DNA from: Bacillota bacterium
GTDB taxonomy: Bacteria; Bacillota; Sulfobacillia; JAJZYS01; JAILZS01
Reading direction: 5' to 3'
Length of the DNA: 46,980 bases
Assembly (NCBI GenBank): GCA_023512375.1
Contig: JAILZS010000019.1
Coordinates: forward strand, 1-46,980
Part shown: positions 32,816 through 40,756 of the stretch, one piece after another
Layout of the letters: each line of letters begins with the position of its first letter
Numbering within the stretch: the first letter of the stretch is position 1
Position numbers and translations under genes: made by a program
Notes under the pieces: generated by a model
What the model saw: only the letters and a program-made list of their open reading frames with translations
The model's database searches: none
What the model was told of the DNA's origin: nothing

Positions 32816-33493
32816 TCAAGGGTCGGCCGTTCCCCTCTCCCCTGGGCCCATCGTTCCGCCGGCCGGCGCCCGCCCAGACGGCGCTGGCGAGAGCCAGCCC
32901 TTCGCCTCCGCCACCTGCACGGCCTCGGTCCGGTTGCGCACCCCGAGCTTCTGGATGGCGCTGGAGAGGTGGTTGCGCACCGTCCCCTCCGACAAGTGGA
33001 GGGATCGCGCCAGGTCGGCGATCGAGGCGCCGCCGGCGGCCGCCTTGAGCACCTCGCATTCACGCGCCGTGAGGGGGGAGAGCCCCTCGCTCAGGGCCTG
33101 GGCGGCGAGCGCGGGGTCGACGACCACGCCTCCCGCCGCCACGCGGCGGATGGCGGCGGCGAGGTCCGAGGCGGGGGCGTCCTTGAGCAGAAAGCCGGTG
33201 GCGCCGGCGGCCATGGCCCGCTGCAGGTAACCGGGCCGACCGAAGGTGGTGAGGATGATCGCGCGACACCCGGGGAGCTCGGCGTGCACCTTCGTCGCCG
33301 CCTGAAGGCCGTCCAGGCCTGGCATCTCGATGTCGAGAAGGACGATATCCGCCTGCCGCTCCCGCGCCAGGGAGACGACGTCGTCGCCCCGCCCGGTCTC
33401 CCCCACCACCTCGAGGTCCGGCTCCATGGAAAGAAGCGCCGCCAGGGCGCCGCGCACCATGGCCTGGTCCTCCGCCAGCACGACGCGGATCAC
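32816..33493 (-). CDS. NarL/LuxR-type response regulator
   Basis: 225 aa. Receiver domain: acidic pocket VLAEDQ, phospho-acceptor Asp in DIVLLDIEMPGLDGL, LTTFGRPGY, and Lys in FLLKDAPASDL. The C-terminal LuxR helix-turn-helix (LTARECEVLKAAAGGASI...LARSLHLSEGTVRNHLSS) is intact. GTG overlaps the kinase stop (GTGA). With the DesK-like kinase and ABC-2 exporter upstream it forms a sensing-and-export operon. Confidence 0.95.
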   Translation of the reverse strand: MIRVVLAEDQAMVRGALAALLSMEPDLEVVGETGRGDDVVSLARERQADIVLLDIEMPGLDGLQAATKVHAELPGCRAIILTTFGRPGYLQRAMAAGATGFLLKDAPASDLAAAIRRVAAGGVVVDPALAAQALSEGLSPLTARECEVLKAAAGGASIADLARSLHLSEGTVRNHLSSAIQKLGVRNRTEAVQVAEAKGWLSPAPSGRAPAGGTMGPGERGTADP

Positions 33494-34704
33494 GGTCCCG
33501 TCGCCTCCCGCTCCGTCCCGCCCCCGACCGCCGGTTTCCCCGCCGTCCCGGCCGGGACCGTGACGGCGAGGCGGAAGCCGCCGCTTGCCGTCGGCCCCGC
33601 TTCCACGTTGCCGCCGACGCTTCGCGCCCGCTCCCGTAGGCCTACGAGGCCGTGGCCTGCGGTCTCGGGAGCGGGAGGCCCAAGCGCGGGCCCGTCGTCC
33701 ACCACCTCGAGCACCGCCTGGCCGCCTTCGCCCAGCGCAAGGCGCACGTCCACGGCAGTGGCTCGGCTGTGGCGGAGGATGTTCGTCGCCGCCTCGCGCA
33801 CCCCCCACGCCAGGACCGCCTCGGCGGGAGGGGAGAGGGGCGGCGACTCGTCCACGACCGTCACCCGCGCCCCGGCCGACTCGAGGGCGAGGCGGAGGCC
33901 GGCCAGTTCGGCCTTCAGGCGCGGCTGGTGGTAGGCCGCCACGGCGTCGCGCACGCCCTGGAGGGCGGCGCGCGCCAACGACTCGATCTCCCGTACCTCG
34001 GCCGCCACGCGGCCGGCGCGACCGTCGGCCTCGGCCAAGCGGGCGGCCAGCTCGCTCTTGAGCACGATGACCGCCAACTGGTGGCCCAACAGGTCGTGGA
34101 GGTCGCGGGCGATGCGCAGACGCTCCTCGCTCACCGCCAGGCGGGCGGCCGCGTCGCGCCCACGCCTGAGTTCGGCGTTGGCCTGCACCAGCCGGGACAT
34201 GCCCGCCACCATGCCGCCGATGGCCAGGATCTCCGAGACGAGAAACGCCGTTCCCATGACGCCGGGGCCGAACGCCTCGGTACCCACGCGCCAGGCCACC
34301 GCGAGGGCAAGGGCGAGCGTGCCCAGGATGGCGAGCCAGGCGTGGCGCATGGGCCGCATCGTCCCCGCCGCCGCGGATACGTAGATGTACATCCCGAGCC
34401 AGTTGGCGCCGGGAAGGAGGACGACGGCCGTCGCCAGGGCGGCGAGGGCGGCCAGAGACGGCCACCCCACGCCTTCGCCCGCCTCGTCCACCGCTGGGCG
34501 CGGGCCGGCCATCCGGTAGGCGTACAGGGCGACGAACGCGGTAGCAAGTCCCAGCTCGAGCACCTTCATGCCGTAGGCCTCGCGGCCGCCGATGAGCTGC
34601 GACACCGGGTAGACGAGGTAGAGCAGCCACATGAGCGTGAAGGCGCGCCACAGGATCTCGGCCACCAGCCGTCCGCCCCTCGGTCGGGCCGCGGCGCCGT
34701 CCAT
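33490..34704 (-). CDS. DesK/LiaS-like membrane sensor histidine kinase
   Basis: 404 aa. N-terminal membrane domain of about six helices (first ~160 residues) with almost no extracellular loops. A dimerisation domain of the HisKA_3 type has the phospho-acceptor His in RIARDLHDLLGHQLAV, followed by an ATPase domain with WGVREAATNILRHSRA and GHGLVGLRERA. Small-loop kinases of this type sense membrane state or lipid-active compounds. The ATG has an ideal RBS (GGAGGTGAAGGCC). Signals through the LuxR-type regulator next to it. Confidence 0.93.
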   Translation of the reverse strand: MDGAAARPRGGRLVAEILWRAFTLMWLLYLVYPVSQLIGGREAYGMKVLELGLATAFVALYAYRMAGPRPAVDEAGEGVGWPSLAALAALATAVVLLPGANWLGMYIYVSAAAGTMRPMRHAWLAILGTLALALAVAWRVGTEAFGPGVMGTAFLVSEILAIGGMVAGMSRLVQANAELRRGRDAAARLAVSEERLRIARDLHDLLGHQLAVIVLKSELAARLAEADGRAGRVAAEVREIESLARAALQGVRDAVAAYHQPRLKAELAGLRLALESAGARVTVVDESPPLSPPAEAVLAWGVREAATNILRHSRATAVDVRLALGEGGQAVLEVVDDGPALGPPAPETAGHGLVGLRERARSVGGNVEAGPTASGGFRLAVTVPAGTAGKPAVGGGTEREATGP

Positions 34705-34741
34705 GGCCTTCACCTCCGACCTCGGGTCGCTTGGCCGCCGT

Positions 34742-35479
34742 TCAGCCCCGCCGCCGGTACAGGTGGGCGGCCAGGGCCCCGAAGGCGGCCGCGTACAGGG
34801 CGAGCACGCCGACGTCGCCCAGGGGGACCGGTCTTCCGGCCACGAGGCGCCAGGCCATGTCGGCGATGTGGAAGGACGGCAGGAGGTGGGCGACGGTGGT
34901 GAACCAAGGGGGAAGGAGGGAGAGCGGCACCCACAGACCGCCGAGGAAGCCGCTCGCGAGGTAGGCGATGAGGGCGCCGTAGCCCACGGTGGAGGCGTCG
35001 AGCAGGTAGGCGAGTGCCAGGCCGATCGCAGCATAGGAGGCGGAGCCGAGCCAGACGGCGGCGACGCCCTCCGCCACGGCGGGCGAGGGCGCGATGCGGT
35101 TGACGGCCAGGGCGGCGACGGCGATCAGGCACACCGCGGCCAGGCTGGCCACCATGGCCACGGCCAGCTGCCCGGCCACGTACGCCCAGGGGGGGAGGGG
35201 CGTCAGCCGCAACTGGCGCACCCACCCCGCCTCCCGATCCAGGGCCGTCTGCGTGCCGGCGCTGTTGAGCGTGGTGCCGACAGCTCCGAACGTGGCCATG
35301 GCCACCATGAGGACGAGGCTGAAGGCGACGCCGCCGACGCGGTCGCGCCCGTACATCGCGTTGTACAGGAGGTAGAACCCGAGCGGCAGGCCGAGCGCGA
35401 ACACGAGATAGCGCACGTTGTGCACAAGGCGCCGAAGGCCGAACCCCGTGCTACTCGCCAGATACGGCAACGCCGTCAC
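34742..35479 (-). CDS. ABC-2 type exporter permease
   Basis: 245 aa, six predicted helices with the ABC-2 family central cytosolic loop (TALDREAGWVRQLRLTPLPP) and late motif LGGLWVPLSLLPPWF. GTG start 29 bases inside the end of the ATPase gene. Exports lipid or antimicrobial substrates in related BceAB/LiaRS/DesKR-like neighbourhoods; the substrate here is unknown. Confidence 0.9.
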   Translation of the reverse strand: MTALPYLASSTGFGLRRLVHNVRYLVFALGLPLGFYLLYNAMYGRDRVGGVAFSLVLMVAMATFGAVGTTLNSAGTQTALDREAGWVRQLRLTPLPPWAYVAGQLAVAMVASLAAVCLIAVAALAVNRIAPSPAVAEGVAAVWLGSASYAAIGLALAYLLDASTVGYGALIAYLASGFLGGLWVPLSLLPPWFTTVAHLLPSFHIADMAWRLVAGRPVPLGDVGVLALYAAAFGALAAHLYRRRG

Positions 35480-36383
35480 CGCTTTCCTTCGCCACGAGCG
35501 CGTGGAAGACCTCGTCCAGGCTCCCCTCCGCCGTCCGGAAGTCGTACAGCCCCAGGTCGAGGGAGATCAGCGCGCGCAAGGCGCCGTCGCTGTCGTCGGT
35601 CGCCACCTCGAAGCCCGATGCGCACGGCACCACGGCCAGCCCCGTACGGCGCGACAAGAGCTGCGCCGTCACCCCCGGCGGGGCGGCGAACCGCACGCGG
35701 CGCCGGGCCAGGCGCGCCTTCAGGGCGCCGGGCGTGTCGACCGCGACGACGCGGCCGCCCGCGAGCAGGACGATTCGATCCGCGTGGCGATCCGCCTCCG
35801 ACAGGTCGTGGGTGGTGAACACGACCGTGCGCTCGCGGGCGGCCGCGGCGTGCTCGCGCACGATGCGCCACAGGTCGGCGCGGCCCTCGATGTCCATGCC
35901 CTCGGTGGGCTCGTCGAGGAACAGGAAGGGCGCGTTCGACACGACGGCCATGGCGAACTGCACGCGCCGTCGCTGCCCGCCCGACAGGCGGTCGACGGGG
36001 CGGCGCAGGAGATCGGCCACGCCGGTGAGCGCCGCCGCCCGCTCGACGGACAGCGGGGCAGGGTAGAGGCGGGCGGCGAACCGCAGCACGTCGAGCACCG
36101 ACGCGAACTGCGGCAACGTGGCGCCCTGCAGCATGCCCGCCACCCGACCCGCCCGCGCCGCCGCCCGGGGCGTCGTGCCGTAGATCGAGACCGTGCCGCG
36201 ATGCGGCGCCAGAAGGCCGAGCATGCAGGCGATGAGGGTGGACTTGCCGGCGCCGTTGGGGCCGAGCACGGCCAACGACTCCCCGGCGCGCACCTCCAGG
36301 TCGACGCCGGTGAGGGCCCAGCGCGGGCCGTAGCGGTAACCGAGATCCTGCACCCGCGCCGCCTCTTCCGGGGACTCCGCCAT
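35451..36383 (-). CDS. ABC-2 exporter ATPase
   Basis: 310 aa. Walker A GPNGAGKST, signature RLSGGQRRRVQFA, Walker B FLFLDEPTEGMD, switch His TTHDLSE. The C-terminal ~85 residues form the extra domain common to drug-export ATPases. First gene of the operon with permease, kinase and regulator. The start ATG at 36383 has CAAGGAGG at good spacing. Confidence 0.94.
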   Translation of the reverse strand: MAESPEEAARVQDLGYRYGPRWALTGVDLEVRAGESLAVLGPNGAGKSTLIACMLGLLAPHRGTVSIYGTTPRAAARAGRVAGMLQGATLPQFASVLDVLRFAARLYPAPLSVERAAALTGVADLLRRPVDRLSGGQRRRVQFAMAVVSNAPFLFLDEPTEGMDIEGRADLWRIVREHAAAARERTVVFTTHDLSEADRHADRIVLLAGGRVVAVDTPGALKARLARRRVRFAAPPGVTAQLLSRRTGLAVVPCASGFEVATDDSDGALRALISLDLGLYDFRTAEGSLDEVFHALVAKESGDGVAVSGE

Positions 36384-36476
36384 CCGATCGCCTCCTTGGC
36401 GGGGCTTCGCCCGCCCGCGCCGAGGCCAAGGGTACGGTGCGCGCGCCCGCGCGGCCACTGAGGATCCTCCCGTTTC

Positions 36477-36498
36477 GGGCATGACAGACGTCATACCC
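36477..36498. promoter_or_regulatory. inverted repeat between Nudix gene and ABC/two-component operon
   Basis: ATGAC-AGAC-GTCAT (36481-36494), extended by CGGG and CCCG with one mismatch per arm. It lies about 95 bases upstream of the ABC ATPase start and 10 bases past the Nudix stop. It could be the operator of the operon's LuxR-type regulator, or a U-less terminator of the Nudix gene. Confidence 0.5.
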
Positions 36499-36507
36499 GG
36501 ACGCTCG

Positions 36508-37089
36508 TCAGGCGTCGCGCCAGCGCCTTAACAGCTGCTTCACCATGATGGCCGTGGCGCCCCACAGGCGCCCCTCGGGGAGGGGGAAGACCGGCCAGAC
36601 GCCCTGGCGCCGGCTGCCGGGCGGTCGGCGCTCCCAGGCAGCCGCCTCCCGGAGCTGGCGCAGGCTGGACAGGAAGAGGCGCACCACCTCTCCCCGCTGG
36701 GGACGGAGGAGGGCGGGATCCGCGCCGGGCCGCACCCGCGCCACCACCGGCTGGACGGCGAAGCCGCTCACGGGGATGGCGAGCGGGGGGAGGAATCCCA
36801 TCACCTCCAGCCAGCCGGGGTCGAGACCCACCTCCTCCTGGGCCTCCCGCAGGGCGCAGGCCGCGAGGTCGGCGTCGTGCCCCTCGCGCGCCCCGCCGGG
36901 GAAGGCCAGCTGGCCGGCGTGGGTGGTCGCGCCGGGACTGCGCTCGATGAACAGGAGACGCCAGTCGCCGCCGTCGCCCTGTCCGCGCGCGGGCGGCCAG
37001 AGGGAGACCAGCACGGCCGCCGGCCGCCCCTCGGGCAGGGGGCGGGGGGCCGGCAGGAGATCGAGCCGGGGCAGGGGCGGGGCGGACAC
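36508..37089 (-). CDS. Nudix hydrolase, coenzyme A pyrophosphatase type
   Basis: 193 aa from the GTG at 37089, chosen because of its strong GGGAGGTG site; upstream in-frame starts lack one. The Nudix box reads FPGGAREGHDADLAACALRE then AQEEVGL, with the AxxP-xx-Q-like lead-in (THAGQLAFPGG) typical of the NudL/CoA diphosphatase subgroup. It probably trims CoA or other nucleoside diphosphate derivatives. Stands alone. Confidence 0.9.
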   Translation of the reverse strand: MSAPPLPRLDLLPAPRPLPEGRPAAVLVSLWPPARGQGDGGDWRLLFIERSPGATTHAGQLAFPGGAREGHDADLAACALREAQEEVGLDPGWLEVMGFLPPLAIPVSGFAVQPVVARVRPGADPALLRPQRGEVVRLFLSSLRQLREAAAWERRPPGSRRQGVWPVFPLPEGRLWGATAIMVKQLLRRWRDA

Positions 37090-37158
37090 GGCGCACCTCC
37101 CGGGGGACCGCATATCCCCCGGGTTCGGCGTCACCTCCGTCCTCCCCCTCCCGACCGC

Positions 37159-37941
37159 CTATGCGCCTCGCTCCATGGGCACGAACCAGGTCGGCCGCTC
37201 TCGGGCCAAAAAGCGCTTGGTCACGAAGTTCAGGGCCCGGCGGGCGGCATGGAAGGAGGCCGCCAGCTTCTCCAGGTCGCGCGCCCACTCGGGCGCGCCT
37301 TCCTCGTAATGGGCGGCTGCGGTGCGGTACAGGCCCTGCCCGCGCACCTCCCATTCCTCCAGGTCCTTGCCCAGGCGGTCGACCAGGTGGTCGGGGTAGA
37401 CGCCGGCCAGGAACAGGTAGGCGTCGGCCATGCGGCGCAGGAGGTCCGCCGCCACCTCGCCGTGCGCGTACGGAAGCGCCTGGCGCAACGAGTCGGGGTC
37501 GAGCTCGCTCATGCGCAGGCGCCGCAGGCGGCCGCGCTCGTACACCGCCAGGGCGCGCGGATGCAGGCGCGTGAAGGCGGTAAGCACGCGCTCGAGCTCG
37601 CGCCGCAGGTGCTCGTCCGCCAGAGCGCCGCGCGCCACCTCGCCGTCCAGGACCGGCACCACCTCGCGTCGGCCGGTCCATTCCGGGATGGCCGTGCCGG
37701 GTCCGAGCTCCCTCCGGGCGGCGCGCAGGAAAAGGGCGAAGACCAGCCAGGGCGAGACGGTCCTCGCCTCCGCCGCCGGGCGCAGGTGCGCCAGGGCGTC
37801 GGGGTGGTCGAGCGCCTGGGCGAGGAGGTCCGGCTCTTGCCGCAGGCGGCGGCGTACCTCCTCCCGCTCGCGCCCTTCGGGCGCGAGGAGGGCGGCGAGG
37901 AAGTCCAGATCGGCATCCTGGGGATGCGGTACGAAGGCCAT
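37159..37941 (-). CDS. conserved-looking protein of unknown function
   Basis: 260 aa. I do not recognise a domain. It is mostly helical and charged, soluble, without signal peptide or membrane segment. Notable stretches are DLDFLAALLAPEGREREEVR, ELDPDSLRQALPYAHGEVA, LFLAGVYPDHLVDRLGKDLE and ALNFVTKRFL. Regular Leu/Arg heptads suggest a helical bundle. The ATG has RBS GGGGGGAAC, and a clean promoter lies 30-60 bases upstream, so this is a real gene with its own transcript. Confidence 0.75.
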   Translation of the reverse strand: MAFVPHPQDADLDFLAALLAPEGREREEVRRRLRQEPDLLAQALDHPDALAHLRPAAEARTVSPWLVFALFLRAARRELGPGTAIPEWTGRREVVPVLDGEVARGALADEHLRRELERVLTAFTRLHPRALAVYERGRLRRLRMSELDPDSLRQALPYAHGEVAADLLRRMADAYLFLAGVYPDHLVDRLGKDLEEWEVRGQGLYRTAAAHYEEGAPEWARDLEKLAASFHAARRALNFVTKRFLARERPTWFVPMERGA

Positions 37942-37969
37942 GGCGTGTTCCCCCCGCGTAGGTTCAACC

Positions 37970-37998
37970 ATACTAGCGGGCGTGGGGGCGGGCGCCAA
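37970..37998 (-). promoter_or_regulatory. probable sigma-A promoter of the unknown gene
   Basis: On the minus strand TTGGCG (37993-37998), 17-base spacer, TAGTAT (37970-37975). Transcription would start about 22 bases before the ATG at 37941. Best-matching promoter in the window. Confidence 0.65.
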
Positions 37999-38210
37999 CC
38001 GCGAGGGCGGCGGAGGGAACGGAGGGATGGACGCTGACGGCCATCTGACCGCGCTGACGGGCACAAGGCGGGGACGGAGGCCGGAAAACCGCCGCCGCGG
38101 CCGGGCGCGGGCAGGGAGCGGCGGCCCGAACGGAGAACCCAGCGCCGGCAAGGCCGGACGGAACGCGTGCGCCCACGCCCCGAGCGGGCGCGCGCGGCGG
38201 GGGGAACGGC

Positions 38211-39152
38211 GTGGAGGTCATCGCCCTCGTGGGCGCCAGCGGCACGGGCAAGAGCCACCGGGCCGCGCAGGTGGCGGCGGCGGTGGGGGCGGCGGCGATC
38301 GTGGACGACGGCCTCGTCATCGTCGCCGGCAACATCTTGGCCGGGCGCAGCGCCAAGCGGGAGGCGACGAAGATGGCGGCCGTACGGCGGGCCATCTTCC
38401 AGCGGGACGAGGACGCGGCGGCGGCTCGGGCGGCCCTGGCGGCGGCGGCGCCGGAGCGCGTTCTCGTCATCGGCACCTCGCGCTCCATGGTGGAGCGCAT
38501 CGCCGCCCGACTGGGCCTGCCGCCGCCTGCCCACACCGTCGCCATCGAGGAGGTGGCGCGGCCGGAGGAGATCTCGGCCGCCCAGAACGTGCGCCGCACG
38601 GAGGGCAAGCACGTCATCCCCGCTCCCACCCTGCAGGTGAAGCGCGGCTTCTCCGGCTACCTCGTCGACCCGTTGCGCTTCCTCTTGCGTTCCAACCAGG
38701 GGCGGGCGCACGAGGTGGAGAAGTCGATCGTCCGCCCCACGTACAGCGCCCTGGGCCGGTTCAGCATCGACGACCGGGCGGTGGCGCAGGTGGCGGCGAT
38801 CGCCGCCCGCCGGGCGGGGGCACAGCGGGCGGAGCGGGTGGGCGTCCGGGTGGAGGACGACGGCGTGTGGCTGTCGCTCGACATCGAGCTGCGCGACGCC
38901 CTCGACCTCATGGGGAGGATGGCGGCCGTGCAGCAGGCGGTGGCGGCGGAGGTGGAGCGCTGGACGGCGCTCAACGTCCTGCGCGTCGACCTCACCCTGC
39001 GCGCGGTCGAGGTGCCCCGCCGCGCCCTGCGGGTGCGGGGCCGTCGCCCCGTGCCGGCCACGGCGGCAGTCCGAGGCGGCGGCGCCGCGCCCACGCCCAC
39101 AGCTGGGACCGGGTCGGCTGCGCAGCCTGTGCCCCCGGGCGGGTCACGGTGA
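38211..39152 (+). CDS. P-loop NTPase with C-terminal Asp23/Gls24-like domain
   Basis: 313 aa from a GTG with RBS GGGGGGAAC. Walker A GASGTGKSH at 8-16 followed by AAIVDDGLVIVAGNILAG, the nucleotide-binding half of a small P-loop ATPase. About residues 180-280 match the alternating strand/helix pattern of Asp23/Gls24 envelope-stress proteins (VRVEDDGVWLSLDIELRD ... VLRVDLTLRAVEV). The final ~45 residues are Arg/Gly/Pro-rich and lie in the overlap with the ribokinase gene. The combination may couple nucleotide binding to an envelope-associated scaffold; function not known. Confidence 0.8.
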   Translation: MEVIALVGASGTGKSHRAAQVAAAVGAAAIVDDGLVIVAGNILAGRSAKREATKMAAVRRAIFQRDEDAAAARAALAAAAPERVLVIGTSRSMVERIAARLGLPPPAHTVAIEEVARPEEISAAQNVRRTEGKHVIPAPTLQVKRGFSGYLVDPLRFLLRSNQGRAHEVEKSIVRPTYSALGRFSIDDRAVAQVAAIAARRAGAQRAERVGVRVEDDGVWLSLDIELRDALDLMGRMAAVQQAVAAEVERWTALNVLRVDLTLRAVEVPRRALRVRGRRPVPATAAVRGGGAAPTPTAGTGSAAQPVPPGGSR

Positions 39153-39999
39153 AGGCGGCGGCGGCCATGGCCACGGCGACGGCGCTCTCGAGGTCGAGGC
39201 CGCGGTCCAGGCCGGCCGCCAGGGCGCCGAGGAAAGCGTCGCCCGCGCCCGTCGTGTCCACCGCCTGCACCGGCACCGCCGGCCGGGCGATCTCCGTCCC
39301 GGCCGCGGCGGCGGCCGCCCCGGCCGCGCCCAGGGTGACGACGGCCGTGCCCGGCCCCGCCCGAACCAGGCGCCGCGCCGCATCCAGGGCGGCCTCGAGG
39401 TCGGCGGGGGGCGCTCCCCCCAGGAGAGCGGCCGCCTCCGGCCCGTTCACCACCACCGCGTCCGCCGCCCCCAGGCGGTCCAGGGGGAGGTCGGCGACCG
39501 GCGACAGGTTGAGGAGGACGCGACAGCCGGCGGCGTGGGCCCGGTCGACGGCGTGGCGCACGGTGGCGAGCGGGATCTCCAGGTTGAGGAGTACGAGTCG
39601 GCTTGTCTCGAACAGGCGGCCCGGGGCGCTCTGGGCATCGACCGCCGCCGGTGTCAGGGTGGCGTTGGCGCCGGCCAGCACGCCGATCCGGTTCTCGCCC
39701 GAGGCCTCCACCCAGATGAGGGCCGTGCCGGTGGGCGCCTCGCGCGTCTCGGCCACGGCCGCTACATCGACGCCGGCGGTGGCCAGGGCGGCCTTGAGGA
39801 AGGCGCCGTCGGCGTCCTCACCCACCCGGGCGAGCATGGCCACGCGCGCGCCCATGCGGGCGGCGGCGGCGGCGGCGTTACCGCCCTTGCCGCCGGCGGC
39901 GAGGTCGACGGCCTGGAGGGGCACGGTCTCGCCCGGGCCGGGGACGCGCTCGACGCGGGCGATGCGATCGAGGTTCATGGAACCGACCACGAGGATCAC
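38992..39999 (-). CDS. rbsK: ribokinase (PfkB family)
   Basis: 335 aa. N-terminal VVGSMNLDRIARV, the di-glycine substrate motif AAGGKGGNAAAAAARMGA, NLSPVADLPL, VVNGPEAAALLGG, and the catalytic DTTGAGDAFLGALAAGL. Ribokinase is likely, and fits with ribose released by the two nucleoside hydrolases, though it lies 12 kb away. The natural end would be near PTRSQLW; the last ~40 residues are Arg/Pro-rich and overlap the P-loop/Asp23 gene on the other strand for 161 bases. GTG at 39999 with GGGAGGAC upstream. Confidence 0.92.
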   Translation of the reverse strand: MILVVGSMNLDRIARVERVPGPGETVPLQAVDLAAGGKGGNAAAAAARMGARVAMLARVGEDADGAFLKAALATAGVDVAAVAETREAPTGTALIWVEASGENRIGVLAGANATLTPAAVDAQSAPGRLFETSRLVLLNLEIPLATVRHAVDRAHAAGCRVLLNLSPVADLPLDRLGAADAVVVNGPEAAALLGGAPPADLEAALDAARRLVRAGPGTAVVTLGAAGAAAAAAGTEIARPAVPVQAVDTTGAGDAFLGALAAGLDRGLDLESAVAVAMAAAAFTVTRPGAQAAQPTRSQLWAWARRRRLGLPPWPARGDGPAPAGRGGAPRPRAG

Positions 40000-40069
40000 G
40001 GATGACGTCCTCCCGTTCGATGCGGATGGCGGCGGGCGGGGCGGGGACGCAAGGGGGAAGGGGGACGGC

Positions 40070-40756
40070 ATGGCGCGGGTTCTGGTGGTGGACGACGAGG
40101 AGGCGATTCGCGAACTCGTCGCCTATACCCTGGAGCGCGAGGGGTTCGAGGCCGACGCCGTGGCCGACGGCCGCGCCGCCTTGGAGCGGTTGGAGCGGCA
40201 GCCCTACGACCTGGTCCTTCTCGACCGCATGCTGCCCGGCATGCAGGGGACGGACGTGTTGCGCCGCATCCGCGCCCAGGGGCGGCTTCCGGTCATCCTC
40301 CTCACCGCCAAGGCGGGGGAGAACGACCGGGTCGAGGGCCTGGAGGCGGGCGCAGACGACTACGTGGGCAAGCCCTTCTCTCCCCGCGAGCTGGTGGCGC
40401 GCGTGCGCGCGGTGCTGCGGCGGGCCGGCGGCGGGCAAGGGGCGGCCGTCCTCCGGGTGGGCGACCTGGAGCTGGACCTCAAGGGCCACGGGGCGAGCGT
40501 GCGCGGCCGCCCCGTCCGCCTCACGGCCACGGAGTTCGCCCTCCTGCGCCATCTGGCGGAGCACGCGGGCCGCACCCTGAGCCGGGAGGACCTCATCCGG
40601 GGCGTGTGGGGGTACGATTTCGAGGGGGATGCGCGCACGATCGACGTGCACGTGCGCCACCTGCGGGAGAAGATCGAGGACGACCCGGCGCGCCCGCGCC
40701 GCATCGAGACGGTGCGCGGCGTGGGCTACCGCCTGCGGAGGGAGGGAAGGGCGTGA
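40070..40756 (+). CDS. OmpR/PhoB-type response regulator
   Basis: 228 aa. Receiver: VVDDEEAIREL, phospho-acceptor in DLVLLDRMLPGMQG, LTAKAGENDRVEGLEAGADD, Lys in YVGKPFSPREL. Winged helix: RLTATEFALLRHLAEHAGRT, GYDFEGDARTIDVHVRHLRE, VRGVGYRL. Its stop overlaps the kinase GTG (GTGA). ATG at 40070 follows AAGGGGGAAGGGGG. Confidence 0.96.
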   Translation: MARVLVVDDEEAIRELVAYTLEREGFEADAVADGRAALERLERQPYDLVLLDRMLPGMQGTDVLRRIRAQGRLPVILLTAKAGENDRVEGLEAGADDYVGKPFSPRELVARVRAVLRRAGGGQGAAVLRVGDLELDLKGHGASVRGRPVRLTATEFALLRHLAEHAGRTLSREDLIRGVWGYDFEGDARTIDVHVRHLREKIEDDPARPRRIETVRGVGYRLRREGRA

